DNA of 64,000 nt. Source: Borreliella californiensis. GTDB lineage: Bacteria > Spirochaetota > Spirochaetia > Borreliales > Borreliaceae. Below are positions 1 through 11,497 of the stretch, piece by piece. Below the pieces are notes generated by a model, which made no database searches, was not told the DNA's origin, and saw only the letters and a list, made by a program, of their open reading frames with translations. Location: positions 1 to 64,000 of the forward strand of contig NZ_JACHFB010000001.1 in NCBI RefSeq assembly GCF_014205885.1, given 5' to 3'. A program made the position numbers and the translations under genes. Numbering within the stretch: the stretch's first letter is position 1; every line of letters starts with the position of its first letter.

Positions 1-1575
<1,575 letters not shown>

Positions 1576-1627
1576 ATATTTTTATCTTCCATCTCTGTTT
1601 TGCCAATTTGTTTATGCAACATAAACT

Positions 1628-1656
1628 AATATATATCTTTGTTTAATCCATGTCAA
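1628..1656 (-). promoter_or_regulatory. Putative promoter of the 23S-5S unit
   Basis: On the minus strand a perfect -35 hexamer TTGACA (1651-1656) is followed after 17 nt by TATATT (1628-1633). Transcription would begin near 1620, about 45 nt before the mature 23S 5' end. This supports transcription of 23S-5S independently of the distant 16S gene. Confidence 0.7.
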
Positions 1657-1779
1657 TACTTATTCCAATGTTTTAATAAATAAATTTACAAAAATACATT
1701 ATAAGTAAAAAATTTATATTTTAAATAGAAAATTCTACTAAAAATAACCCAAATACATTAAACATTCGAATAGAAATTA

Positions 1780-2619
1780 TTAATACTTAATATTAAGCTC
1801 AAAAAAATCAATTAAAAATCTAGCAACACCATCCTCATTATTACCAAATCTTGTCATTTCGTTATTTGCTAAATTAATTTTAAGAAATTCATTGGCATTT
1901 TTCATTAAAACCCCTTTGCCAAGATTTTTGAGCATCTCATAATCATTGTTATTATCTCCAAAAGCTAAAACATTATATAATGGGATGCTTTCAAGAAAAG
2001 CAATATTTTTAATAGCATTATATTTATTAGCATTAATATTGGTAACCTCTAATAAATCTTTAGAAGAAAAAAACACCCGTATATCCTGAAAATCCATACC
2101 CCTAATCTCATTGTCAAGTTTATTAAGAATTGCCAAATCATCACAATAATAAACAATCTTAGAAACAGAATCAACGTTTAGTTTGGTCAAATCTCCAATA
2201 GTAACATTTAAGCCCAAATCTCTAATAAAATGTTTCATAATAGGACTTTTAACATATGCATTAGAATACCAAGTATCAAAAGTATAAAGATTAACATCAA
2301 CATTGTCTGTGTGTATCTTGAGAATTTTTTTTGCTAAGCCATAACTCATTGCATGCCTAAAAATTAAATTTTCTTGCAAAAAAACTTCAGCCCCATTCGC
2401 TGTTACAAGATAATTTTCATTAATATTAATTTCTTTTAATTGATTCCTAATATTTTTAACTTCACTCAATCTTCTACCGGTTGCAATAATTATTTTAAAA
2501 TCTCTCTCTAAAGCCAAAAGAACTTCAAGGGTTAAAAAAGTAATCTCATGATTATTATTCAATAAAGTACCATCAAGGTCAAAAACCAGCATTTTATATC
2601 TTTTATAATTAGAATTCAT
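1780..2619 (-). CDS. HAD superfamily hydrolase, Cof/IIB type
   Basis: Predicted phosphatase of 279 residues. Motif I reads FDLDGTLL close to the N-terminus, the nucleophile being the first Asp. Motif II is the TGRR block, and motif IV near the C-terminus reads FGDNNNDYEML, which provides the magnesium ligands. The long cap between motifs II and III places it in the Cof/IIB group, whose members dephosphorylate sugar phosphates, nucleotides or flavin precursors; the substrate cannot be told from sequence. I start at the ATG at 2619 because AGAGAG lies 6 nt upstream; a longer frame opens at 2643 without a ribosome site. It sits between 23S and the glycosylase gene, transcribed with the rRNA. Confidence 0.85.
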   Translation of the reverse strand: MNSNYKRYKMLVFDLDGTLLNNNHEITFLTLEVLLALERDFKIIIATGRRLSEVKNIRNQLKEININENYLVTANGAEVFLQENLIFRHAMSYGLAKKILKIHTDNVDVNLYTFDTWYSNAYVKSPIMKHFIRDLGLNVTIGDLTKLNVDSVSKIVYYCDDLAILNKLDNEIRGMDFQDIRVFFSSKDLLEVTNINANKYNAIKNIAFLESIPLYNVLAFGDNNNDYEMLKNLGKGVLMKNANEFLKINLANNEMTRFGNNEDGVARFLIDFFELNIKY

Positions 2620-2753
2620 ATATAAATCTCTCTTGTAAAACATACTATCACAAATAATTTATTCTCAATAAAATTCCTTTTAAAGGATAAAACAATCAAA
2701 TTTAATAATATTATATTTTTTAAAAAATTTTAAAAAATATAATTAAATTAAAA

Positions 2754-3314
2754 TCAACTCCTTGAAACAAATTTGTTATCTTTGATATAAAATCTCCAAA
2801 GCTTGCTTATATCACTTTCTTGTGCATAATTAATATTGATTCTTTTTGAACAAACTATATTAAAATCTAGATTCACACCTCTTTGTAAAAAAAGCTCATT
2901 ATTCCCAATAAGATCAACTTTATTAAAAGTTAAATCAATATTTAAAAATTTTGTAAGTTTTCCAGGACCATTGGTAAGAATACGTTTCTCCCTCAATAAT
3001 GGAAAAATGGGCTCTACACTTCTAATTAAAACAGCTTGGGGATTATTTTTATCTGCGGTCACAATGTTAAACATATAATGCATTCCATATATTATATACA
3101 CATAAGAATATCCTCCTATACTATACATAGAACTTGTGCGATTTGTCATCTTGCCGCCATAAGAATGACAAGCGCTATCTGTTGTCCCCATATAAGCTTC
3201 CGTTTCAACAATTCTAGTAACCATTTCCTCTTTGTTGATTTTTCTGATTAACAAATTACCAAGCAATAACTTTGCAACAATAGTAGCATCCTGTAAAAAA
3301 AATTGTCGATCCAT
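2754..3314 (-). CDS. DNA-3-methyladenine glycosylase, AAG/MPG family
   Basis: Base-excision repair enzyme of the alkyladenine glycosylase fold, about 186 residues. Visible family motifs are the N-terminal LLG block, VETEAYMG with the catalytic Glu, ACHSYGGKMTNR, YIIYGMHYMFN with the DNA-intercalating and substrate-pocket aromatics, and NGPGKLTKFLNI. The family removes 3-methyladenine and related alkylated purines. The frame extends 15 codons upstream to 3359, but MDRQFFL at 3314 is the family-like start; the ribosome site is weak. The gene lies inside the 16S-23S spacer and is transcribed toward 23S, a position typical of Lyme group Borrelia. Confidence 0.9.
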   Translation of the reverse strand: MDRQFFLQDATIVAKLLLGNLLIRKINKEEMVTRIVETEAYMGTTDSACHSYGGKMTNRTSSMYSIGGYSYVYIIYGMHYMFNIVTADKNNPQAVLIRSVEPIFPLLREKRILTNGPGKLTKFLNIDLTFNKVDLIGNNELFLQRGVNLDFNIVCSKRININYAQESDISKLWRFYIKDNKFVSRS

Positions 3315-3474
3315 AAACTCAATTTTAAAACAAGATAACAATAAAAAAAATACTGCCAAAACAAATATCTACAACATAAAAACATATTGCCCATAATAAA
3401 AATAAAAACTAAAATAATTTAATTATTCAATAAATACATGTTTTAATAAATATGTAAAATTACATCCTATACAC

Positions 3475-3511
3475 AATATCTCTTATATCTTTTAAAGATA
3501 TAAGAGATATT
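3475..3511. repeat. 37-nt perfect inverted repeat upstream of tRNA-Ile
   Basis: Two 18-nt arms (3475-3492 and 3494-3511) are perfect reverse complements around a single central T at 3493. The left arm reads AATATCTCTTATATCTTT. Neither side carries a T-run, so it does not look like an intrinsic terminator. Its right end overlaps the first base pairs of the putative -35 box of the tRNA-Ile promoter, which suggests an operator or a DNA cruciform. Confidence 0.85.
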
Positions 3512-3538
3512 GACAAAGTTATAAGATTTAAATAAAAT
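3510..3538 (+). promoter_or_regulatory. Putative tRNA-Ile promoter
   Basis: TTGACA at 3510-3515, a 17-nt spacer, and TAAAAT at 3533-3538. Initiation near 3545 would leave a leader of about 16 nt before the tRNA. The gene therefore has its own promoter, opposite in direction to the rRNA genes. The -35 box overlaps the adjacent inverted repeat. Confidence 0.7.
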
Positions 3539-3560
3539 TTGTAAAGAATTATATGCTTAA

Positions 3561-3634
3561 GGGATCATAGCTCAGGTGGTTAGAGCGCAGGTCTGATAAA
3601 CCTGAGGTCGGATGTTCAACTCATCCTGGTCCCA
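3561..3634 (+). tRNA. ileT: tRNA-Ile (GAT)
   Basis: The 74-nt cloverleaf has acceptor GGGATCA pairing with TGGTCCC and discriminator A. The D-stem is GCTC/GAGC and the anticodon loop CTGATAA contains GAT. The T-arm loop is TTCAACT. Unlike the usual 16S-Ile-Ala-23S spacer arrangement, this gene is on the strand opposite to 16S and 23S. CCA is not encoded. Confidence 0.96.
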
Positions 3635-3949
3635 ATGTATTCCATCGTTTTAAGCATAGCAGTGCTGTTTTAAGCTATGATTAATTAGAACAAAAACTTA
3701 TTTAATTCCTGTATTGAGACATGCTTATACTGTAATACAATATATAATCTCAATTTTTAAAATGAACAATTTTAGTTCTATTGGATTTAAAATCTAAAAT
3801 TGTACTTACTATTAAACAAAGCTTAATTAAATATGAATACCGCTAAGCATTTACTAAAGGCTCATTTTTTCTAAATTTTAAACTAAAAATCTACCTTAAC
3901 TTAAAAAAATTTTTCATCAAAATAAAAGTACAAAAAATAGTCAATAAAA
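3635..3949. other. Intergenic region, no gene seen
   Basis: AT-rich stretch between tRNA-Ile and the 16S pseudogene. No open frame of useful length is present. A 10-bp inverted repeat, ACAATTTTAG (3766-3775) with CTAAAATTGT (3794-3803), could form a hairpin with an 18-nt loop. A short direct repeat GTTTTAAGC occurs just after the tRNA. No function is assigned. Confidence 0.6.
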
Positions 3950-4610
3950 TTAGTCTTAATTTATCCTTCTCTTAAAAAGAGGCTAATCCAGCCATACTGA
4001 AAGTATAATCGCCTTGTAACTATCTCAACCCTCTCCTTACGGGATAGGATAATAGCTTTGGGTTTCTCAACTCGGGTGTAGTGTGAAGGGCAGGCGTGTA
4101 CAAGGCCTGAGAACTTATTAGCCATATCATTCCGATATACGATTACTAGCAATTCCAACTTCATGAAGTCGAATTTCAAACTTCAATCCGGACTGAGACC
4201 TGCTTTATACATTTCACCTCACAGCACTGTTTCTCTTCGCTTTGTACAGGCCATTTTATAGTACGTCCGTAGCTCTAAGAGATAAGAACAATGATTTAAA
4301 CACAGCCCTCACTCTTCAAATTATAACCAAAAGTCTTATATGAATCCCTGTAATTACATAGTGATAACGATAACAAAGGCTACAGCTAGTTACAAGATTT
4401 GTCCCCCAGACATCACCTTAACAATCCACATTCATTACTGGCTTTTAGCTAGGAATCAATGTAGATCATCTATAAGACTTCTGGAAAATATAATCTTTAT
4501 GATTTATTGAAATAACGTAAATTCTTATAAGAAGTTTGCTTTTGCCCCCAATCATTCTTCTTAGTATCAAAAGACTTCACCTTTAACCCAGAAATTCTAA
4601 CTTCCTCTAG
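3950..4610 (-). pseudogene. Decayed partial 16S rRNA copy
   Basis: The sequence follows the intact 16S gene (4928 onward) almost block by block but with many substitutions. Shared blocks include the 3' end with its flank (3950-3985 against 4905-4945), GTGTACAAGGCC, GATATACGATTACTAGC, TTCATGAAGTCGA, TCCGGACTGAGACCTGCTTTA, TTTGTACAGGCCATT and, farther on, AGAAATTCTAACTTCCTCTA (4590-4609 against 5789-5808). About 290 nt of the intact gene (roughly 5435-5725) are represented by only about 100 diverged nt, so there is an internal deletion. The conserved anti-Shine-Dalgarno and decoding-site bases are damaged, so it cannot be a working rRNA. It lies directly downstream of tRNA-Ala in the transcription direction. 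Confidence 0.88.
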
Positions 4611-4683
4611 CTCATCTTCAAATAATTACTTTAGCAAAAGTACTTGAAAACATGCTTAATCGCAATTTAAGACACATACCAAA

Positions 4684-4757
4684 TGGAGGTTAAGGGACTC
4701 GAACCCTTGACCCTCGGCTTGCAAAGCCGATGCTCTAGCCAACTGAGCTAAACCCCC
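4684..4757 (-). tRNA. alaT: tRNA-Ala (TGC)
   Basis: On the minus strand the 74-nt cloverleaf starts GGGGGTTTAGCTCAG and ends CTTAACCTCCA. The anticodon loop TTTGCAA contains TGC. It follows the 16S 3' end by about 170 nt in the same direction and is probably made from the 16S transcript. Confidence 0.96.
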
Positions 4758-4927
4758 AAAATACCCTAAACTTAAGTTTAATAAAGCTCTTTAATATCAA
4801 CAATAAAAAATTTAATACATAAGTTCCTACTAAACTTACAAAAATAACACTGGTTTTAATATCTCTTTTATCAAAAGAAAAGAGCAGGGAAGAGTTAATG
4901 GAATTAGCCTTAGTTTATCTTTCTCTT

Positions 4928-6467
<1,540 letters not shown>

Positions 6468-6574
6468 TTATTTTTTATTTAAAAAATTAACAGGTTTTGT
6501 TTATTCTTTTTGGCTTTTAACCTTACTTAACTCTTCCCTTCTCTCATCTTCCAATAATCATTTCAACCTTTAAT

Positions 6575-6604
6575 ACTCTAACAAAAGAAATAACATATTG
6601 TCAA
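6575..6604 (-). promoter_or_regulatory. Putative 16S promoter
   Basis: On the minus strand TTGACA (6599-6604) and TAGAGT (6575-6580) are separated by 18 nt. Initiation near 6568 would give a 5' leader of about 100 nt before mature 16S. It is the only strong promoter-like pair seen between 16S and the next gene upstream. Confidence 0.65.
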
Positions 6605-6674
6605 TACCTTTTCATTATTTTATTAACATAAAATATAAAAAAATAAATTTTATTAACAAACCATGCTAAAAGCA

Positions 6675-7223
6675 TTAACAACCACATTTTTCATTAACAG
6701 GTAAAGTTGTAAAAATTTTTTTTAATTTATTTCCCAATTTAGCTTTTAAATAATCAAAAAAGGTTCTGAAATTTTCATTATCTCCTTTAAACTTAATCCA
6801 CAATTCTTTAAAAGTTAAAATTCCTTCCCTAAGATCCTTATAATTAGAAAAAGCTGCAATACAGTCACTATACATTAAATTATAAAAATCAGAATCTTGT
6901 TTATCTTTAAAAAAATCTATACTTGGTATTTTCTTAGCAAAGGCAAATCCTCTCTCATAAGCCGTACCCGCATCAACATAATTAACCAAGGCCAAAACAA
7001 TATCGCTACTAACTAGCTCTTTTAAATCTACTTCTCTTATCTTCTCTCTTATATCTCTATTTGCAAAGTTGTCATCAACCTTCTCAAGCAATCCCATCTT
7101 TTTAACAGCATGATGCTCTGGAGAAAAAACATCTAAATTGAACTCTTCAAGAAATTTTAAAACCTCATCCCTTAGTTTAATTTCCTCTTCGGTAAAAAAC
7201 GGAGAAGCTAAATAAATCTTCAT
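6675..7223 (-). CDS. Nucleoside 2-deoxyribosyltransferase family protein
   Basis: A 182-residue protein opening MKIYLASPFFTEEE, the nucleotide-binding N-terminal strand of the NDT fold. The middle block DIVLALVNYVDAGTAYERGFA carries the family's D-x-GT...E signature, the Glu being the likely nucleophile. Members exchange bases on deoxynucleosides or hydrolyse nucleotides, which fits a purine and pyrimidine auxotroph that depends on salvage. The start at 7223 has AGGGG about 6 nt upstream. The C-terminus ends CGC with no obvious role. Substrate is not predictable. Confidence 0.85.
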   Translation of the reverse strand: MKIYLASPFFTEEEIKLRDEVLKFLEEFNLDVFSPEHHAVKKMGLLEKVDDNFANRDIREKIREVDLKELVSSDIVLALVNYVDAGTAYERGFAFAKKIPSIDFFKDKQDSDFYNLMYSDCIAAFSNYKDLREGILTFKELWIKFKGDNENFRTFFDYLKAKLGNKLKKIFTTLPVNEKCGC

Positions 7224-7314
7224 AAAAACCCCTATTAAAATTTAATTATAACATACTAAATCAATACAATAAAATCAACAATAAATAAATTTTTAAAATC
7301 TAAGTAAAAAACAT

Positions 7315-7992
7315 TTATTGTGAGCAACTTCTACTGACTAAAATAGTAAACTCTCCTTTAACCTTATCCTTGCTCGATTCAAAATATTTTTTTAATTCTA
7401 AAGGTTTGCCAATTTGATATTCTTCATAAATTTTTGTCATCTCGCGACCAATAAGAACCTTAGCATCTAAACTAACAGAAGAAATTTCAACAAGCAATTT
7501 CAAAATTCTATGACCAGATTCAAGCAGAACAAAAGCATCCCCCCTTTTATATAGCTCAGCAATTCTTTTAAATCTTTTAAGACCTTTGTTAGGCAAAAAT
7601 CCCTCAAAAAACACTGATTTATCTCTAAAAGGATTAACGCTTACAATTGTATTAAAAGAACTAACTCCGGGAATTGGACAAACTTTATACCCCTCTCTAA
7701 AAGCAGCAGCAACTAATAAGCTGCCAGGATCACTAAGCCCTGGAGTACCAGCATCACTAACAAAAGCAATAGAATCTCCTTTTGCCAAATAAGCCAATAG
7801 TAAGTCTATCTTCTTATTTTCTGTTACGGCATTACAAGAAATCATTTTTTTATTAATTTTATATCGCGACAAAAGTTTACTAGTGACCCTCGTATCTTCT
7901 GCAAAGATAACATTTACCGATTTTAAAACATCAATTGCTCTATAAGTAATATCTTCTAAATTGCCTATTGGCGTACCAACAATATATAACAT
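7315..7992 (-). CDS. rsmI: 16S rRNA (cytidine-2'-O) methyltransferase RsmI
   Basis: Tetrapyrrole-methylase fold enzyme that 2'-O-methylates C1402 of 16S rRNA using S-adenosylmethionine. N-terminal LYIVGTPIGNLEDIT is the family hallmark. It is followed by AEDTR, then FVSDAGTPGLSDPG, the SAM and substrate loop, and later PIPGVSSF. About 225 residues, slightly short at the C-terminus (E. coli has 286). I start at the ATG at 7992 because MLYIVGTP is the conserved start; an in-frame TTG at 8013 lies inside the GGAGG that probably serves as ribosome site. Confidence 0.93.
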   Translation of the reverse strand: MLYIVGTPIGNLEDITYRAIDVLKSVNVIFAEDTRVTSKLLSRYKINKKMISCNAVTENKKIDLLLAYLAKGDSIAFVSDAGTPGLSDPGSLLVAAAFREGYKVCPIPGVSSFNTIVSVNPFRDKSVFFEGFLPNKGLKRFKRIAELYKRGDAFVLLESGHRILKLLVEISSVSLDAKVLIGREMTKIYEEYQIGKPLELKKYFESSKDKVKGEFTILVSRSCSQ

Positions 7993-8199
7993 GGCTACTT
8001 TTAATTCCTCCAAAAAACAAAAATAAATATTATTAAAAACAATTTTTTAATAATAAAAATCTAAAACCCTTTATTCACCAAATATAAAAATAAAATATAA
8101 GCTATATTTTATATGTCTATCAAAATACTTGCTTTTGTATTACGTTTAGTTATATCATTAAGTATTAATGATTAAAAAGTTAAAAGAAAGGGAAAACTT

Positions 8200-8517
8200 A
8201 TGTTTGTATTAATTAGAAAAATATTTATGATCTATTTTCTATGCATTACTCTTGCAGGTTTTGCCATGATTTTTATTGACAGCAAATTTACCGAACAGTC
8301 TGATGCTAAAGAAAATCAAAATAAAATTAATCAACATACAATCGAACCTAATTTAATCATGTTTACATCTTCTATAGGAGGATTTTTGGGTGTTTATGCT
8401 GGAATTTGGATCTTTAACTATAATAAAAGCAATTTTTATCTAAATTGGGGAAATTTAATAATATTAATATACAATATAGCCTTAATTATCACTGTATACT
8501 CAAAGTCACATAGCTAG
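8200..8517 (+). CDS. Small predicted membrane protein (DUF1294-like)
   Basis: A 105-residue protein with three hydrophobic segments at about 8-28, 52-72 and 80-98. The middle segment reads SSIGGFLGVYAGIWIFNYNK, which resembles the GG..GA..GM..F.HK core of DUF1294 membrane proteins; the match is by eye and weak. A loop rich in Asn, Gln and Lys lies between segments 1 and 2. The ribosome site AAAGGG lies 6 nt before the ATG. It is alone on the plus strand and converges on the next gene. No function is assigned. Confidence 0.7.
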   Translation: MFVLIRKIFMIYFLCITLAGFAMIFIDSKFTEQSDAKENQNKINQHTIEPNLIMFTSSIGGFLGVYAGIWIFNYNKSNFYLNWGNLIILIYNIALIITVYSKSHS

Positions 8518-8546
8518 CTAAAACATGGATCAATTATTTTCACAAT

Positions 8547-8936
8547 TTATAAATTATTAACTATAATACCTCTTTTAATCATATACTTATAAACCTCCTC
8601 GGGATTTTCCAAGCTTTCAATCAAACTTTCTGCCCTGTCATTTATTTTTTCTACCAATTTTTTATAAGCCACTTTTATTCCTCTGCTTTCTAAAAAATCC
8701 TTTGCGGGCTGAGAAACAACCCCAGCTTGAACATTTTGAAGCCCTATATTATAAATAATAACAGCCGCAGCCTTGCCCACAACCTTATCATAAATTTCAA
8801 GCCCTTCTTTATTCTGGATATACTTATTAATAAAATTATCTACTTCTAAAAGGGGCTTTAATCCCCTTTCCATGTTGGAATAAAGTATTTTATGATCTTT
8901 GAATAACCTTAATGTTGGATTCAAGCCTGATATCAT
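8547..8936 (-). CDS. DUF1893 domain protein
   Basis: A 129-residue protein. The segments ERGLKPLLEV, DKVVGKAAAVIIY and VQAGVVSQPAKDFLESRGI match the conserved core of DUF1893, a family with a cytidine-deaminase-like fold but no established activity in most bacteria. The start at 8936 has AGAGGT upstream. It converges with the membrane-protein gene at 8200-8517. The cellular role is unknown. Confidence 0.82.
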   Translation of the reverse strand: MISGLNPTLRLFKDHKILYSNMERGLKPLLEVDNFINKYIQNKEGLEIYDKVVGKAAAVIIYNIGLQNVQAGVVSQPAKDFLESRGIKVAYKKLVEKINDRAESLIESLENPEEVYKYMIKRGIIVNNL

Positions 8937-9049
8937 TTTTACCTCTTTTCTAGATATTTATAACAATCAATAATAAAAACAAACACTATTAATGATATAC
9001 ATAAACAATAAATACTGCAATATCTAAAAAGATAGTATACTTACGTTAT

Positions 9050-9655
9050 ATGATATTAGTGCCAAAAAATAATAGCAATTCTAAAATTGAAATAAAGAAA
9101 TCCATCTTTGTTTCATATATTTTTAATATTGAAAAAAAAGACGATATAAATAAAACTATTAAAAAATATAAAATAAAATTTAAAAATGCTTCGCATGTAG
9201 TTTATGGATTTAGAATTGGAAATAAGAACTCATTCTTAAATGGAATGAGTGATGACAGAGAGCCTAATTTAACAGCTGGAAAACCTACACTAGATGCTAT
9301 AATACACAATAATTTAACTGATACTTTAATAATCACATTGCGATATTTTGGAGGCACTTTGCTTGGCAGAGGGGGATTAATCAAAGCATATTACAAATCT
9401 GCCAAAGAAGTTATAAATAATACATCTATAATAGAAAAAGAAGAATTAGAAATTTTAAGCTTAAATTTAACTTACAACCAATACAATTTACTATTAAAAA
9501 TGAAAAATAAACTTGAAATAGAAATAATAGATTCAAACTTTTTAAACAAAATAAACACTTCAATTAAATTCAAAACAAAAAATAAACAAAAAATATCAGA
9601 ATTTTTTATAGAAAATGGCTTAATTCAAGAAATTTTAAAGCTTCATAAAGAATAA
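9050..9655 (+). CDS. YigZ/IMPACT family protein
   Basis: A 201-residue protein of the UPF0029 (IMPACT/YigZ) family. Motifs seen are the N-terminal KKSIFVSYI, then NASHVVYGFRIG, DDREPNLTAGKPTLDAI and the glycine-rich TLRYFGGTLLGRGGLIKAY, which is the family signature. The C-terminal third is an alpha/beta domain of the second YigZ type. A conserved link to translation or to peptide handling has been suggested for the family. The ATG is only 9 nt after a TATACT hexamer (9036-9041) and has no Shine-Dalgarno, so the message may be leaderless. Confidence 0.88.
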   Translation: MILVPKNNSNSKIEIKKSIFVSYIFNIEKKDDINKTIKKYKIKFKNASHVVYGFRIGNKNSFLNGMSDDREPNLTAGKPTLDAIIHNNLTDTLIITLRYFGGTLLGRGGLIKAYYKSAKEVINNTSIIEKEELEILSLNLTYNQYNLLLKMKNKLEIEIIDSNFLNKINTSIKFKTKNKQKISEFFIENGLIQEILKLHKE

Positions 9656-9764
9656 TATGTATGTCAAATAATCAAATATTTAAAAACTAATTTAAAGTAT
9701 TATTATTTTTATCATTTATGTTTTAAAATATAAAAACAAAACCAAATAAAAAGAGAAAATTTAT

Positions 9765-10517
9765 ATGAAAATAATATCTGTAATTAATCAAAAGGGGGGC
9801 GTAGGAAAAACCACCAGCGCCATTAATATTTCTTATTCCATGATCCTACTTGATAAAAAAATTCTTCTAATAGATATTGACTCACAAGGAAACTCTACTA
9901 GCGGCACAAACACCTCAGGGCATATAGCCGAAAACTCAAGTTATGAACTTATTAATAAAAAAATAAAGGTCAAGCCCTTAAATCATTTTAAATTAGACAT
10001 AATTCCTTCTAGCATTAAATTGGCTTTGCTAGAAAAAGAATTAATAAATGAGCTTTCAAGAGAAAATTTTTTAAAAAATGCATTAACGCTGTATGAAAAA
10101 GACAAATATGATTTTATTATTATCGATTGCCCTCCTACACTTTCAATATTAACTATAAATGCCCTTATTGCAAGCAATTATTTGTTAATACCAATTGAAA
10201 CGGAATTTTTTGCATTTGAAGGCATAAATCAACTAATAGATACAATAAATACTGTAAAGCAAATAAATAAAAATTTAGAGATTGCGGGGGTTTTTATAAA
10301 TAAATACGACATAAGAAATAAAAGTAAAGAAAAATATATAAGCTCATTAAAAAAAGTTTTTAAAGAAAAACTTTTAAATACAAAAATAAGGAAAAATATA
10401 AGCATTTCAAAATCTCAAGAAGCAAAAATGCCTGTATATGAATATGACAAAGAAAGCAATGCTGCAAAAGATTTCTTAGAGCTCTCAAAAGAGATAATAA
10501 ATAAAATTAAGGAATAA
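9765..10517 (+). CDS. parA: Chromosome partition ATPase ParA
   Basis: Deviant-Walker ATPase of 250 residues. The P-loop KGGVGKTTSAIN near residue 10 has the signature Lys, the A' block is IDIDSQGNST, and the B block DFIIIDCPPTL lies near residue 125. It lacks an N-terminal helix-turn-helix domain, so it is the short chromosomal or type Ib form. ParA forms ATP-dependent gradients on the nucleoid that pull centromere-bound partners. The next gene follows after 2 nt, so the two are co-translated. The ribosome site is AAGAG upstream of the ATG. Confidence 0.95.
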   Translation: MKIISVINQKGGVGKTTSAINISYSMILLDKKILLIDIDSQGNSTSGTNTSGHIAENSSYELINKKIKVKPLNHFKLDIIPSSIKLALLEKELINELSRENFLKNALTLYEKDKYDFIIIDCPPTLSILTINALIASNYLLIPIETEFFAFEGINQLIDTINTVKQINKNLEIAGVFINKYDIRNKSKEKYISSLKKVFKEKLLNTKIRKNISISKSQEAKMPVYEYDKESNAAKDFLELSKEIINKIKE

Positions 10518-10519
10518 CT

Positions 10520-11233
10520 ATGTCTGACAATTTAGAAACTTTAATGTTTCTAATGGGTAAAAAATTAGAAACATCTTCAACCAATTTAGAAAATATCGAA
10601 AAAAAAGAAATTATCTCAATTGAAAGAAAAAACTTTGACTACAATAAGCTGGATAAAGATATTTCTGATTTTTTAAAAAAAAAACAATACGAAATTTTCA
10701 ATATTTTCAACAACACTTATACAAAAATTGGAAAGATACTTAAAGATGCTCAAGACAAATTAAAAGGAAATAATCAATATAACGGACTTTTTTATCAGTG
10801 GTTCAAAAGTATGGGATTTAAAAAAGACAAGGTTTACGCTTTAATATCAAGATACAATCTGCTTATAGAAAATTCCGACAAGCAACTCACTATAGAAAAA
10901 TTACCTTTATCATTATCATATGAAATATCTAAAAAATCTTGTCCCTCTATTTTAAAAACCGAGGTTCTAAATGGCAAAATAAATTCTTTAAAAGAATTTA
11001 AAATTGTTTATAAAAAAAGTTTTGATTTAAAGGATACACACAAATCATTACTTAAAAAAAAAGAAAAATATGAAAACGACATAAAAGAAGAGCTGGATTT
11101 CATATTAAAAAATATAAAAGAATTTAAAAATATCGAATTTAACAAATTAAAGCAAGAAAAATTAAAATTATTTTTTCATTCTATTTTAGAAATAAAGAAA
11201 AAAATAAAACATATTAAAAATAATTCTATCTAA
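10520..11233 (+). CDS. parZ: ParZ, Borrelia centromere-binding partner of ParA
   Basis: A 237-residue, very Lys-rich protein immediately behind parA. The central part reads IGKILKDAQDKLKG...FYQWFKSMGFKKDKVYALISRYNLL, which looks like a helix-turn-helix region and resembles the plasmid partition proteins PF50/57 found beside ParA genes on Borrelia plasmids. The C-terminal 70 residues are long Lys/Glu helices, possibly a coiled coil. In B. burgdorferi the gene at this place (BB0432) has been named ParZ and reported to work with ParA in segregating oriC; I apply that by position and shape. The ribosome site AAGGA overlaps the end of parA. Confidence 0.75.
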   Translation: MSDNLETLMFLMGKKLETSSTNLENIEKKEIISIERKNFDYNKLDKDISDFLKKKQYEIFNIFNNTYTKIGKILKDAQDKLKGNNQYNGLFYQWFKSMGFKKDKVYALISRYNLLIENSDKQLTIEKLPLSLSYEISKKSCPSILKTEVLNGKINSLKEFKIVYKKSFDLKDTHKSLLKKKEKYENDIKEELDFILKNIKEFKNIEFNKLKQEKLKLFFHSILEIKKKIKHIKNNSI

Positions 11234-11248
11234 CTTTAGCACTGCACC

Positions 11249-11277
11249 AGAAAGAATATATTTTATATATTCTTTCT
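11249..11277. terminator. Hairpin between convergent parZ and parB
   Basis: Perfect 12-bp arms AGAAAGAATATA (11249-11260) and its complement (11266-11277) enclose a TTTTA loop. ATTCATTTTT follows on the plus strand. It lies 16 nt after the parZ stop and upstream of the parB 3' end, so it probably ends the parA-parZ transcript; the reverse strand lacks a clear T-run close by. Confidence 0.65.
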
Positions 11278-11497
11278 ATTCATTTTTCAAATATTAAATT
11301 ATTTTTTACTTTTAAATTTAGTTACACATAACAAAATATAAACTTTGCCCTTCATTTAAAGCCTAATATTTATTATAAAAACTAAACAATTTTAAAATAA
11401 ACTTAAAAAATTTATGTATTATACCAAATGCCTAAAAATAAAAACTCTCATAAAATTAAGAAAATATATTTTACAATCTTTAAATTATACAAACAAT

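Noticed and set aside
3961-4179. 72-codon open frame on the minus strand
   Set aside because: It is chance reading of the decayed 16S copy; it has no ribosome site and no protein-like composition.
7586-7792. 68-codon plus-strand frame
   Set aside because: Antisense of rsmI.
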